A stretch of 64,000 nucleotides of DNA from Mucilaginibacter aquariorum (GCF_024498135.1 NZ_JANHOH010000001.1:1178001-1242000); one strand, 5' to 3'. Positions 1-8,082 are shown, numbered from the stretch's first letter. Made by a program: numbers and translations. Notes: generated from the sequence alone by a model not told the origin.

Positions 1-99
1 CAACTGTAAACTGGCTATTAACTGACCGTTAAGTTTTCAACAACTTGTCGAGATAAAAGCTAAGTTTCTTATCTTGTAATACTACTTTAATACTACGCT

Positions 100-384
100 A
101 TGAAAACAGGAAACGGTTTGACCTTTTTAGGTCGTCTTTTAGACAAAGTATGCGCTGCTGATCTGCTGCAAAGTGAACACCGGCAGGCTTTAAGTGCCCG
201 CATCGAGCATTTGCTTGCTGAAACCGGCTTGAACCGTTTGCAATTCGGCGATCATATCCGGGTGGAAATGAATGAATTGCGGGTCTGGTTATCAGGCACA
301 CGTGACCTGACACTGGAAACGCTGACGGAAATCTGCCATTTATTTCATATCAGTATTGGTGATTTAGTAACCGAACAGGCTTAA
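100..384 (+). CDS. Small XRE-like helix-turn-helix protein
   Basis: A 94-aa protein whose C-terminal two thirds (about residues 33-90) read as a Cro/C1-type HTH domain: it contains a helix pair around LNRLQFGDHIRV, a turn, and the closing helix typical of such domains (TLETLTEICHLFHISIGDL). It probably binds DNA as a regulator. It lies on the plus strand, facing away from the minus-strand mobilization genes, and only about 30 bases separate the two stop codons. Its role is not known; a regulator of element transfer or of an unseen neighbour to the left are both possible. The ATG start is the first in the frame. Confidence 0.7.
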   Translation: MKTGNGLTFLGRLLDKVCAADLLQSEHRQALSARIEHLLAETGLNRLQFGDHIRVEMNELRVWLSGTRDLTLETLTEICHLFHISIGDLVTEQA

Positions 385-412
385 ATATACTCAAAATGGG
401 TGCCTTCTACTG

Positions 413-2311
413 TTAACTTTCAGCACTGATGGCTTCTGTTAATACTTTGATATCTTCTTTAATGCGCTGATAGCTCATTAAGATTTCGTTTTGATTAATA
501 CTCCTGGCTCTGGGTATATCCTGATAGGCTAATTCTTCCTGCCAGATAGCGTCGTGGTCGTTTTGAATCTGACAGTGAAAGGTTTTTAGTTCAATCTTAT
601 TAGTCGGGTCATCGGCCACCATACCAACAAATTCCCCGGATGACAGACCTGCAATTTTTGACGCAGGAATAGCGTAATCCAGTTGAGTGGAACGGCTTAC
701 GGAGGTATCACTGCTATTAATCGATATGCTTTCCTTTTGCTGGTTGATCTTACCGAATCGTTCGGATAGTTGCTTCGATGTATCGCCGCTTACCTGTCCG
801 CAAATAATATTTCCGACAATATTCATGATTACCTCGGCCTGTTCACGGCCATAATCCTTTTTGAGCTGGCTAGAGTCCTGAACCGCCAACGTTACTGCTA
901 CTTTATTGGAACGTGCTGTGGCGATCAGGTTGTCGATCCCGTTAAAATAGATGGTGGGGAATTCGTCGAAAATCAAGCTGCACTTTTGTTGGTTCTTACG
1001 GTTAACCAGTTTATTAATACGGTTCACATATAAAGATAAAACAGCACCGTAAACCTGCGATTTTTGAGGGTTATTGGCCAGACAAACGATCTTGGGATCA
1101 TCCGGATTATTAATATCAAGCGAGAAGTCGTTACCACTCAAAACATAATAGAGCTGCGGTGAAGACAAACGTGCAAGGCTGATCTTGGCGCTGGCAATCT
1201 GGCCCTCCAATTGCTCATAGGCTTCATTTTTCCAGGCGGAGATAAAAGGATTAATTAATACTTCGATCTCCGGTTCGCTACTGAGTACGGCGAACAACTC
1301 TTTATAATCTATCAGCGATAATTCGATCACATGTGGCAAGGTGCAGTATTTACCGCCTTTGTATCTTTTCAGGAACCAGATCAGTGCGGTTACAAAGTTT
1401 ATGGGTGACTCCACGAAAAAGTCGCCTTGCTTTTTGATCCACTCGCGGTTTAACCCCAGCATGATCGTGCGGGCGGATTCAATAGCATCGGTAATATCCA
1501 GCATCGTATCAGGTTCCAGCGGATTGCTGCGGTGCATGATATTTTCAAAATTGATAACGTAAAAAGATCGGCCACCATGCTCACGCAGGGCATTAAAAGC
1601 GATCCTGGACAAATCATCGTATTTAAAATCGTAGATCAGCATACTAAAGCCTTTGCTGATATGCTGCGTGATGATGTGCCGGATCACGAAATAGGATTTA
1701 CCCGCGCCGGGACTGCCGCCAACCAGGATTCCGCGAAACGGATTGATGATATTGATCCAGCTGTTTCGCTCTTTCCCTTTTAATTGGTATTTGGCCGGTA
1801 AATTAATGGAGTATTCATTTTCCAGCAGCCGCTCTTCCTGCGGAAAAGTTTCATTTTCTTTATTGAAAATATCGTCCCCTAGTTTGAGTTTGAGCATCCG
1901 GAAGAGCAAGCCGCCACCGGTCAGGAATAACATATAACCAAATGCTGTTGCACCAATATACAGCCACGGACGAGTTAAGAGGAGACTACTACAGAAATAG
2001 ATAAGCAGACCGGTCAGGCAATAGGTGATAATAGTTTTCGGCCGGATCTTTTCGTCTCGCCTACCTTTACTGCCAATAAGGGAAACAATAAGCAAAAGCA
2101 GCGCGCTTAGTTTTGCGGTGAATACTGTTTTGAAGATTGACATTCTCGAAATTGGCAACAACACATGGTCAACTATTTTGTGCGTCAGCCTTATTTCCAG
2201 AAATGCCGGATAACAGCACAGGTAAAAATGGATGATCAATATGGTAATGCTTAGCAGCCTGGTGAAATCAATGATCTTCCGCAGCGCCTGTTCGTTTTCT
2301 CCGGTTTGCAT
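413..2311 (-). CDS. VirD4/TraG-like coupling protein (MobC-type of CTnDOT-like elements)
   Basis: About 632 aa. This is the conjugative coupling ATPase that would bring the relaxase-DNA complex to a type IV secretion channel at the inner membrane. Four hydrophobic segments lie in the first 140 residues, followed by a Walker A motif GGSPGAGKS at about residue 198 and a Walker B stretch LIFDEF near residue 447. An in-frame upstream ATG exists at 2413, but the ATG at 2311 (protein starting MQTGENEQALRK) is preferred because it lies 4 bases after the relaxase stop, the usual mobB-mobC spacing. It is the last gene of the mob operon. No secretion-channel genes are in the window. Confidence 0.88.
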   Translation of the reverse strand: MQTGENEQALRKIIDFTRLLSITILIIHFYLCCYPAFLEIRLTHKIVDHVLLPISRMSIFKTVFTAKLSALLLLIVSLIGSKGRRDEKIRPKTIITYCLTGLLIYFCSSLLLTRPWLYIGATAFGYMLFLTGGGLLFRMLKLKLGDDIFNKENETFPQEERLLENEYSINLPAKYQLKGKERNSWINIINPFRGILVGGSPGAGKSYFVIRHIITQHISKGFSMLIYDFKYDDLSRIAFNALREHGGRSFYVINFENIMHRSNPLEPDTMLDITDAIESARTIMLGLNREWIKKQGDFFVESPINFVTALIWFLKRYKGGKYCTLPHVIELSLIDYKELFAVLSSEPEIEVLINPFISAWKNEAYEQLEGQIASAKISLARLSSPQLYYVLSGNDFSLDINNPDDPKIVCLANNPQKSQVYGAVLSLYVNRINKLVNRKNQQKCSLIFDEFPTIYFNGIDNLIATARSNKVAVTLAVQDSSQLKKDYGREQAEVIMNIVGNIICGQVSGDTSKQLSERFGKINQQKESISINSSDTSVSRSTQLDYAIPASKIAGLSSGEFVGMVADDPTNKIELKTFHCQIQNDHDAIWQEELAYQDIPRARSINQNEILMSYQRIKEDIKVLTEAISAES

Positions 2312-2315
2312 GATG

Positions 2316-3530
2316 TTAAAGATTAAGTCCTTTTCGTTTCCTCTTCTTAAATTTGTTAAGCGCTGCCAGATCTTCCCGCTCGACGGCAAATAAAACATCA
2401 AGCATTTCGTCACCGGCGGTTGATGTCAGACCGAATGTACCCTGGTCGGGAGTTTTTTGATATTGACCGGCCGTTTTGGTTAACGGATCAGGAAGTAATT
2501 GAGCACTGAGTTGATTAGCGCTATATGCTTTGCCCAAATCACTGCCATTAAATACGGTTTTATTTTTTTGATCAATAAACGTTACGCCATAAATCCGGCC
2601 TGCATCGTTTTGGCGCAGGATAGAGGGGATGCCTTTCGCCCTAAGCGCAGATTGAAAGCCTCTTTTGGTTTGTGGTTTAGCCAGAACCTCATCCAGTATT
2701 TTGATCAGGTTCTCTTTAAATGGTTTACGTAGTTGCGCGTTAAGCCCGAATTTTTCCTCCAATTTTTTCAGTGTCGGTTTATCATAAATGCTGCTGGCTT
2801 TGATCGGTATACCAATTTTATCGCCTTGCTTATCCAGTATCCAGTAAACTAGTCCTTCGCGGGCATACATTCTTGAATCTTTGGAACCACGGTCAGCCCG
2901 GATGTTGTATTGTTCTAAAACGGCGTTGAGTTCAGGAAAGCTGGTGAATTTGTAGGCTCTTAACACATATCCGAGGATGTTGGTGACCGTACGCTTGGTT
3001 TCGGCTTTACCGTATTCAACGGCTGAAACATCCGCTTTCAGGTCAGGTTTTTGTTTTGGCTGTTCATCTGCCCTGGTCAGGTTGAATTTTATCTCGATGC
3101 CTTTCCTGGCCTTCTCAGATTCATTTTGCCCGAGGTAATGCAGATTGATCCGTTCGCCATCCCTTTTTATATTGGTGGTTACGATATGAACATGCGGGTG
3201 CCCGGCATCCTCGTGCCGGTAAACCAGATAAGGCTGGGTTTGAAATCCTATGCCCAGCATATAATCTTTGACGATGTCTCTTAATGTGTCATCACGCAGC
3301 ACTTCCCCGTTCGGGAAATTCAGTGAAATATGTACTGTATTGGTTTTCGCGCGTTGGTTCATGGCAGCCAGATCGGCCAGCCGGAATAGCTTGTCATTAA
3401 AGGATAAATCTCCTGCATCCTTGAAATAGCCGGATGTTTCTATCAATGTAGCTTTGCCCTGTTTCACTTTGTTCTCGTTATAGTTAAGCGCGCCGTTCAG
3501 GCTTTTGCCGGTCTTAATTTTTGCGACCAT
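2316..3530 (-). CDS. MOBP-type relaxase/mobilization nuclease
   Basis: 404 aa. It is predicted to nick the transfer origin and stay covalently attached to the 5' end. The three-histidine metal site is clear: H106 and the HPHVH cluster at 111-115, in the context HEDAGHPHVHIV. The N-terminal Tyr17 (LNYNE) is the likely nucleophile. The gene overlaps the end of the upstream accessory gene by 34 bases and is followed 4 bases later by the coupling protein, so the three are probably co-translated. The size and order match MobB of CTnDOT-like elements. The C-terminal 150 residues are not assigned to a domain. Confidence 0.92.
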   Translation of the reverse strand: MVAKIKTGKSLNGALNYNENKVKQGKATLIETSGYFKDAGDLSFNDKLFRLADLAAMNQRAKTNTVHISLNFPNGEVLRDDTLRDIVKDYMLGIGFQTQPYLVYRHEDAGHPHVHIVTTNIKRDGERINLHYLGQNESEKARKGIEIKFNLTRADEQPKQKPDLKADVSAVEYGKAETKRTVTNILGYVLRAYKFTSFPELNAVLEQYNIRADRGSKDSRMYAREGLVYWILDKQGDKIGIPIKASSIYDKPTLKKLEEKFGLNAQLRKPFKENLIKILDEVLAKPQTKRGFQSALRAKGIPSILRQNDAGRIYGVTFIDQKNKTVFNGSDLGKAYSANQLSAQLLPDPLTKTAGQYQKTPDQGTFGLTSTAGDEMLDVLFAVEREDLAALNKFKKRKRKGLNL

Positions 3531-3907
3531 ATATCCGCGTATTCGTTCATCCGTTCTTTGATCTGGCTGATAGAAGGCTCCAGTTTGCTATTAATGATGC
3601 TCATTAAATTCATCCATAATCGGGTATCAGCATTGCCATGAGCGCTGTTGATACCGCGCACGGCCTGGTTTAAATTATTGCCGATAGCATTGAGTTCCTG
3701 CCTTAACAGGATCAGTTCATCCAGTATATCATCCATCGCTCTGTCCCGGTAGGTGACTGTAATTTTTCTTTCCAGCAGCACATCCCGGGTGTACTCACTC
3801 AATTTTCTGAATAATGTTTTTTTAAAACGCTTTTCCAGCAATTCGTACTCTGCCGGTTTAAAGCGAACGATGACTCTACGGCTGCGATTTTCTTCCTGCT
3901 TTTCCAT
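3497..3907 (-). CDS. Relaxosome accessory protein (MobA/MobC family)
   Basis: 136 aa. The N-terminus (about residues 8-50) is basic and looks like a ribbon-helix-helix DNA-binding domain (RRVIVRFKPAEYELL). The central part carries the IGNNLNQ motif (75-81) typical of bacterial mobilization accessory proteins (Pfam MobC family). By analogy it binds oriT and recruits the relaxase encoded immediately downstream with overlapping coding sequence. A good ribosome binding site (AAGGAA) lies just before the ATG, and a terminator-like hairpin sits about 14 bases upstream, so leader-level control of the mob operon is possible. Confidence 0.87.
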   Translation of the reverse strand: MEKQEENRSRRVIVRFKPAEYELLEKRFKKTLFRKLSEYTRDVLLERKITVTYRDRAMDDILDELILLRQELNAIGNNLNQAVRGINSAHGNADTRLWMNLMSIINSKLEPSISQIKERMNEYADIWSQKLRPAKA

Positions 3908-3920
3908 TTCCTTAGTTTAA

Positions 3921-3945
3921 AAAAATGCGACTTCGGAGCATTTTT
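3921..3945. terminator. Hairpin upstream of the mob operon
   Basis: AAAAATGC (3921-3928) pairs with GCATTTTT (3938-3945) around a 9-base loop containing TTCG. Read leftward it has a U-tract and could stop transcripts from the 87-aa gene at 4045-4308 before mobA, or act as an attenuator, since it is immediately upstream of the mobA ribosome binding site. Confidence 0.5.
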
Positions 3946-3950
3946 ACTGG

Positions 3951-4035
3951 GACCGCGGCTGACTCCGGAGGGCGGGGCAAGATTCGTTTGTCAGACAAAC
4001 GTACATCTTGCTGACTGCTCCGAAGAGGCGGTCTG
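3951..4035. other. Candidate origin of transfer (oriT) with nested inverted repeats
   Basis: The stretch between mobA and the RHH-like gene contains a strong palindrome at 3977-4011: GCAAGAT/ATCTTGC outside and CGTTTGTC/GACAAACG inside around a single A. Flanking it are imperfect outer arms (GACCGC near 3951 with GCGGTC near 4030, and CTCCGGAG with CTCCGAAG). Its position next to the relaxase accessory gene and its fold are what is expected for a MOBP oriT. No nic site can be assigned from sequence alone; an operator for the RHH proteins is the alternative. Confidence 0.5.
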
Positions 4036-4044
4036 CTCCTGCTG

Positions 4045-4308
4045 TCAGTGTTTTTCATTGGTTTTTACTTTGGCTTCCAGATAGGATTTCAGCGCTTCGA
4101 TAGTGATATCCTTTTGGGAGAGATCGTTAGCTACCCCGTAGTTCTTGATGTCTCTCATCAAGCCTTTGGGTATCCAGGTATTGAGCTGCACTTCCGCTTC
4201 TTTGAGAGGTCTTGTTTTGACCGGCTGTATCTGCTGAATAGGTGTTCGTGGCTTTTCCTGTTTAAGTTTCCCGGCCAGGTTGCTGAGTTTATTTTTGTAA
4301 TCTTCCAT
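4045..4308 (-). CDS. Small ribbon-helix-helix-like partner of ParA
   Basis: 87 aa. The N-terminal half is charged and probably flexible; the C-terminal half (about residues 40-80: VQLNTWIPKGLMRDIKNYG, then a second helix SQKDITIEALKSYL) resembles a ribbon-helix-helix DNA-binding fold. It follows parA with a short gap, the usual place for a ParB-like or RHH centromere-binding partner. A copy of a repeated operator-like word (GAATTATAGA) lies in the gap between the two genes. Whether it acts in partition, in transfer regulation or in both cannot be told. Confidence 0.7.
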   Translation of the reverse strand: MEDYKNKLSNLAGKLKQEKPRTPIQQIQPVKTRPLKEAEVQLNTWIPKGLMRDIKNYGVANDLSQKDITIEALKSYLEAKVKTNEKH

Positions 4309-4330
4309 CAGTCTATTATTATGTATTTAT

Positions 4331-4344
4331 AGAATTATAGATTT
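4331..4344. repeat. Operator/iteron-like repeat copy 1 (parA-RHH gap)
   Basis: AGAATTATAGATTT at this site is identical over 14 bases to the copy at 4970-4983; shorter variants recur at 5304 and 5328. It is a plausible binding site for the RHH-like protein or ParA system. Confidence 0.5.
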
Positions 4345-4956
4345 CTATATTTCTACCGTCAGGTAGTTAACGACTTCTTCTGCCAGTGCCATGATCTCAG
4401 CTTTTGCTTTGGGGTCGGTTCCATTTATAATTCCGGCGGTTATCGCCGATCTGGTAATGCTGACGCGGTCATGAACGACGGTCTTTAAAAGCGGAGTTTC
4501 CATGCCTTCCAGCAATGCCGTCACGTCTTTAGTGAGACCTGTACGCGGCTTGACCATATTAAGAATAATAGCGGCTTTTATGTGATTATTCCTGGACCGC
4601 GCTTGCTGGATAAGCGACAGCGTTGAACGGATTGCCATGACGTCGAAAAAGCCGGCCTTGGTTGGTACCAATATGAAATCAGAGTGCAGGAACAATTCAG
4701 GCAAATGGTTCGACAGATATGGCGGCGTATCAACGATCACCAACTCGTAAGGAAGTTGCTGAATGTTTTTGAAACCCTCCGTACCGATAATCGTCACGCC
4801 CTTAAAATCTTCTTTTAGATGATAAAGGCTACCCTGCATATCGGTGTCAACAAGCGCCACTTTGAGTTGATCCTGGAAACATAAGGCGAGATTGAGGGCG
4901 AGGGTACTTTTGCCGACGCCGCCTTTTTGATGGGCGATGGTAATGATCTTTGCCAT
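4345..4956 (-). CDS. ParA-family ATPase
   Basis: 203 aa from the ATG at 4956, which is chosen over in-frame upstream codons because the protein then begins at the canonical beta strand just before the deviant Walker A motif KGGVGKS (residues 11-17). VDTDMQGS and VIVDTPP give the A' and B motifs. Such compact ParA proteins are standard in Bacteroidota conjugative and mobilizable elements, where they accompany small DNA-binding partners and may aid maintenance or positioning of the excised element. The RHH-like gene follows. An operator-like repeat lies 14 bases upstream of the start codon, suggesting autoregulation. Confidence 0.9.
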   Translation of the reverse strand: MAKIITIAHQKGGVGKSTLALNLALCFQDQLKVALVDTDMQGSLYHLKEDFKGVTIIGTEGFKNIQQLPYELVIVDTPPYLSNHLPELFLHSDFILVPTKAGFFDVMAIRSTLSLIQQARSRNNHIKAAIILNMVKPRTGLTKDVTALLEGMETPLLKTVVHDRVSITRSAITAGIINGTDPKAKAEIMALAEEVVNYLTVEI

Positions 4957-4969
4957 GATATAGATTTTT

Positions 4970-4983
4970 AGAATTATAGATTT
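4970..4983. repeat. Operator/iteron-like repeat copy 2 (parA promoter)
   Basis: AGAATTATAGATTT, identical to copy 1, directly upstream of the parA start codon. It overlaps the 3' end of the 86-aa gene. The position suits an operator for autoregulation of parA. Confidence 0.5.
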
Positions 4984-5242
4984 ATGTATTGATGATATTG
5001 GATATCCAGCGGACGGCGAGCACTTTCCAGTTACGGTATGGTCTGCCACGTGGACCGCACCAATCTGTCCTGTCATAAAACTTGAAAAAAAGGGTCCCTT
5101 CCTTCTCCATCCCTTGTTGCTCAAAATAAATTTGTACCAGTGCCTGCTCGGGCGGCATTTCGTGCCCAAAGCCTCTTTGGGTTATTGGCCCTGTTGCTTT
5201 ATGGATCGGTTTGGTGATCCGTTTGGCTTTACGTTTGATCAT
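4982..5242 (-). CDS. Conserved-looking small basic protein of unknown function
   Basis: 86 aa, rich in Lys/Arg at the N-terminus (MIKRKAKRITK) and with a Trp/aromatic-rich C-terminal half. I do not recognise a domain. It ends just upstream of parA and shares its direction, so it is probably part of the same element operon. The reading frame is full-length between two copies of the operator-like repeat, and its composition looks like real protein. Function unknown. Confidence 0.6.
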   Translation of the reverse strand: MIKRKAKRITKPIHKATGPITQRGFGHEMPPEQALVQIYFEQQGMEKEGTLFFKFYDRTDWCGPRGRPYRNWKVLAVRWISNIINT

Positions 5243-5303
5243 GGAACAAATTTCCCAAGCTGGGCTAAGCCAATTTCAACACTATAGCCGAAGGGTGGTT
5301 ATA

Positions 5304-5337
5304 TAATTATAGATTTGTAGAATACTGGAATTATAGA
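5304..5337. repeat. Operator/iteron-like repeat copies 3 and 4
   Basis: TAATTATAGA at 5304-5313 and GAATTATAGA at 5328-5337, 24 bases apart, in the gap between the 86-aa gene and ORF6N. Together with copies 1 and 2 they place the same word in every intergenic gap of the parA operon. Confidence 0.45.
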
Positions 5338-5401
5338 AGTCTATAACATAAAAAGGCACCGAAAAATGCGATACCTTCAGTAACAAGGCATATAGCTTGA
5401 A

Positions 5402-5926
5402 TTAGCTTTTTATTTTGAACCCTATCGGTTCGCGCGGCTCACTTTCCTGCTGTATCAACTGCTTTAAGGTTTGAAAGATCACATGGATGTCGTCATCATG
5501 CTGAATAATCAGTTTTTCCAGTTGTTCGAACTTAAGCAGCAAGTCCTTTTGTGAGATCAGCATTTCCCGGAATTTAATGAAGACCTCTATGATCTTAATG
5601 CTCATTGCGATAGCTTGCTGGCTTTTGATAACATTGGCTAACATCAGTATTCCATGTTCGCTGAATACGTAAGGCAAAGCGCCACCCAGTGATTGCCGGG
5701 AAGGTATCACATTTTGTGATACCATATCGCCAACCTCCTGTTCATTCAGTTGAAACATGAAATGTTCAGGAAAACGCTCTTTATTTCGGCTGACTTGTTG
5801 CCTCAGCCGTATCGGAATGGTACCGTACATTTCAGCGAGGTCCTTATCCAACATGACTTTGATACCTCGTATCAGATAAATTTTTTCAACGATCCGTTGG
5901 TTGTCTGTCTGATTGAAGTCTTCCAT
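5402..5926 (-). CDS. ORF6N-domain protein
   Basis: 174 aa. Residues about 10-100 match the ORF6N domain pattern (IYLIRGIKVMLDKDLAEMYG, then RFPEHFMFQL and the YVFSEHGILMLANV block), a presumed DNA-binding domain found in phage antirepressor-like and mobile-element proteins. The C-terminal 60 residues are likely coiled coil. The start codon overlaps the stop of the upstream 101-aa gene by one base, so translation is probably coupled. The exact role in the element is unknown; regulation or antirepression is the usual guess. Confidence 0.85.
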   Translation of the reverse strand: MEDFNQTDNQRIVEKIYLIRGIKVMLDKDLAEMYGTIPIRLRQQVSRNKERFPEHFMFQLNEQEVGDMVSQNVIPSRQSLGGALPYVFSEHGILMLANVIKSQQAIAMSIKIIEVFIKFREMLISQKDLLLKFEQLEKLIIQHDDDIHVIFQTLKQLIQQESEPREPIGFKIKS

Positions 5927-6231
5927 TATTTTAGTGGTTTCTGATTAATGTCTGCCAGGTAGATGAGACTGCCCCGGTAATAATTATAAGATGGTACATA
6001 ACCTATAATACCCATGTCGCTTAGATCTTTGATGCATTTATGATAAGTGGCGATAGAATTGATATGAGCCAGCACCATCAGCTCCTTACGGTAAACGGCG
6101 AACGGTTCGCAGAAGTTGTTTTGTTTCCAGCTCCAAAACAGCGCGAGATAGAGGCTGATATGAGTGGGTAAAATCCCGGTATTTTTGGCCGCCTGGATCA
6201 TAAAGCGCGCCAAAGCATTCAATTGTTTCAT
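5926..6231 (-). CDS. Small winged-helix-like element protein
   Basis: 101 aa. It reads as one compact helical domain: a helical N-terminus (ALARFMIQAAKNTGILPTHI), then a stretch ISLYLALFWSW and a helix-turn-helix-like block (YRKELMVLAHINSIATYHKC) followed by a short beta hairpin. This resembles the winged-helix units of replication or regulatory proteins in Bacteroidota elements, but no family can be named with certainty. It lies 3 bases downstream of the HTH_17 gene and overlaps the ORF6N gene, so all three form one operon. Confidence 0.7.
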   Translation of the reverse strand: MKQLNALARFMIQAAKNTGILPTHISLYLALFWSWKQNNFCEPFAVYRKELMVLAHINSIATYHKCIKDLSDMGIIGYVPSYNYYRGSLIYLADINQKPLK

Positions 6232-6234
6232 AAG

Positions 6235-6495
6235 CTATTGATTACCTGCCAGCATTTGATTGATATCGTCGTTATTGTAATACATGATACCGCCCAAACG
6301 CGTGAACTTGATAATCCCGTTGACCCGCAAACTGGTCAAGGTGTTAGGCGATATATTGAGCATCTTTCTGACCTGCGCACTTCTCAGCCATTTACGTGGT
6401 TGGTCCGTAGATTGAGCCATCATTTTTTTAATCTTGTCCAAAAGGCGGTCTTCAAATTCGACGAGATCTTCTTTAGTGATAATTTCTGCTGCCAT
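6235..6495 (-). CDS. Excisionase-like HTH_17 protein
   Basis: 86 aa. The C-terminal half (about residues 34-82) is a MerR/excisionase-like helix-turn-helix: KWLRSAQVRKMLNISPNTLT, then the wing with RLGGIMYY and NNDDINQML. Proteins of this kind sit next to the integrase in CTnDOT-like elements and act as directionality factors or transcription regulators. It is the first gene of a three-gene operon and lies downstream of the integrase gene with a terminator-like hairpin between them, suggesting separate expression. Confidence 0.85.
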   Translation of the reverse strand: MAAEIITKEDLVEFEDRLLDKIKKMMAQSTDQPRKWLRSAQVRKMLNISPNTLTSLRVNGIIKFTRLGGIMYYNNDDINQMLAGNQ

Positions 6496-6521
6496 ACTGT
6501 TGAGATTAATCCATCAAAAAC

Positions 6522-6542
6522 CCCGCATGAAAATTATGCGGG
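6522..6542 (-). terminator. Terminator of the integrase gene
   Basis: CCCGCAT (6522-6528) pairs with ATGCGGG (6536-6542); read leftward the stem is followed by GTTTTTG. It would stop the integrase transcript before the HTH_17 operon. Confidence 0.6.
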
Positions 6543-6611
6543 ATTCAAATTTGATGAAGTCGTCTAAAAGAAATTCAACCCTTGTGTCGAGGTGGGTGTT
6601 TTTTAGCAGAT

Positions 6612-7886
6612 TTAAACAATTCTCATTTTTGGCTTTTCCTCATTCAAAATAGGCGAATCAGCCATAAACTTAATCTTTGTAAGCCGTTTATTTAAGTTGG
6701 CCATGTCCTCGGTAACTTTAATAGCAAGTACTTTGGCGTAATGCTGGGTTTGACGCAGGCTTTTATGTCCCATCATTTTGCTGATGGTTTCCATCGGTAC
6801 GTTATTGGCCAGGGTGATCGTAGTACCAAAAGTATTACGGGCGATCTTCGAACTCAATTCGATTTCTACACCACACATATCCCCCAGTTCTTTAAGATAA
6901 CTGTTGTACTTCTGGTTACTCAATACTGGCAACAGCATGTCCTTAACAATGCAATATTCATCGTGCTCATATTTCTTTAAGATTCCTTTAGCCATAGGCA
7001 ACAGCGGGATAACTGCGGGTGTGCCCGTTTTCTGCCGATTTTTATAAATGCGCAATTCCCCGTTGGTTGTTGACACTTCGGAGCGTTTTAATTGCTTCAT
7101 GTCAATAAAGGACAAACCTGTAAAGCAGGAGAAGATAAATAGGTCTCTAACCCGGCTCAGGCGAGGGTTAGTAATTTTTTTGTTCGCGATAGCCTGAACC
7201 TGCTCTTTAGTCAAATAAACAGTATCGACTTCATCCCTGGTCATTTCAAACTTTGCAAAAGGGTCGGCCACCAACCAGCCGTTGTCAACACAATCCAGTA
7301 CGATCTTTTTCATGTTGGCGATATTCTTCAGCGCTGAATTATGATTTAGATCTTTGACCGTTCTGAACCAGTTATACAGCTTTTTAATAAATTCAAGGTC
7401 GAGAGACAAGATATTAATATCGTCCACTTTGTACTTTGATTTCAGGAACTTGGAAACGTGCTTATAGGAAGTCTCAAAATTAGTATGAGTACCTTTCGCC
7501 ACACCCTTACCAATCATTGCTTCCAAACCATTGTTATGCGTCTTGAAAAGCGTCAGCAGCATCCATTGGCGTTGGTCTTCTCCCGATATTATATTCCTGA
7601 TGGCTAATGCGGTCACGATCTTGCCCCGGTCTATCAAATGTGTCCGCGCGTCATAGGCCTTATTTTGCAGCACATCCAAATAGGTGTTGAGGTTTTTGCT
7701 TTCCTCTTTGTTACCGATTGCCCGATTGGCTTTCGCGTTCCACTTCTCCGGGTCCCAAAAACGTTTGGTGGACATTTCTTTACGGACACCATCAACAGTG
7801 ATTCTTAAATAAATAGACACAAGTCCTTCTACATAATCCTGCGGTTTTTTAAGGAAAAACATTAAACCTAAACTCTTTTCTAACAT
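6612..7886 (-). CDS. Tyrosine recombinase/integrase (IntDOT-like)
   Basis: 424 aa with the three parts of Bacteroidota element integrases: an arm-binding N-terminus (1-100), a SAM-like core-binding domain (about 110-205) and the catalytic domain (about 220-390). Visible catalytic positions are Ser259 in FTGLSF where Arg I is usual, R284 and K286 (NRQKTG), Arg350, His374 (MMGHKS) and the nucleophile Tyr383 (QHYAKV). The Ser for Arg change is known from IntDOT; here the first residue of box II (HxxR) is Lys347, giving KIAR. The gene points away from tRNA-Ser, about 250 bases from its 3' end, which identifies this side as the element boundary. Confidence 0.93.
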   Translation of the reverse strand: MLEKSLGLMFFLKKPQDYVEGLVSIYLRITVDGVRKEMSTKRFWDPEKWNAKANRAIGNKEESKNLNTYLDVLQNKAYDARTHLIDRGKIVTALAIRNIISGEDQRQWMLLTLFKTHNNGLEAMIGKGVAKGTHTNFETSYKHVSKFLKSKYKVDDINILSLDLEFIKKLYNWFRTVKDLNHNSALKNIANMKKIVLDCVDNGWLVADPFAKFEMTRDEVDTVYLTKEQVQAIANKKITNPRLSRVRDLFIFSCFTGLSFIDMKQLKRSEVSTTNGELRIYKNRQKTGTPAVIPLLPMAKGILKKYEHDEYCIVKDMLLPVLSNQKYNSYLKELGDMCGVEIELSSKIARNTFGTTITLANNVPMETISKMMGHKSLRQTQHYAKVLAIKVTEDMANLNKRLTKIKFMADSPILNEEKPKMRIV

Positions 7887-7985
7887 AATCTCTTACAATA
7901 TTAGGGTGAATAAATATCGGTCTGAGATACTCGAATGTCAAGATGTTCATCTATTAAACATCTAATTTTCAGATAATTAAGGCAC

Positions 7986-8038
7986 TTTTGGTGCGCTTTT
8001 TCCCTGATTTTGGTGCGCACTACACGAATAGCGCACCA
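7986..8038. repeat. Repeated TTTTGGTGCGC words at the element end
   Basis: TTTTGGTGCGC occurs at 7986-7996 and 8008-8018 (22 bases start to start), and GCGCACCA at 8031-8038 is the inverse of its core. They lie between the integrase start and tRNA-Ser. These may be arm-type or core-type integrase sites of the att region. No second att copy is in the window, so the crossover site cannot be located. Confidence 0.4.
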
Positions 8039-8082
8039 GAGTTATGAGTTTCGGCGTTTTTTTTGGTTTTGCGTTAAAACAA

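Noticed and set aside
4957..5169. N-terminal extension of ParA by an in-frame upstream start
   Set aside because: It overlaps the 86-aa gene in another frame and precedes the canonical start of the ParA fold at 4956.
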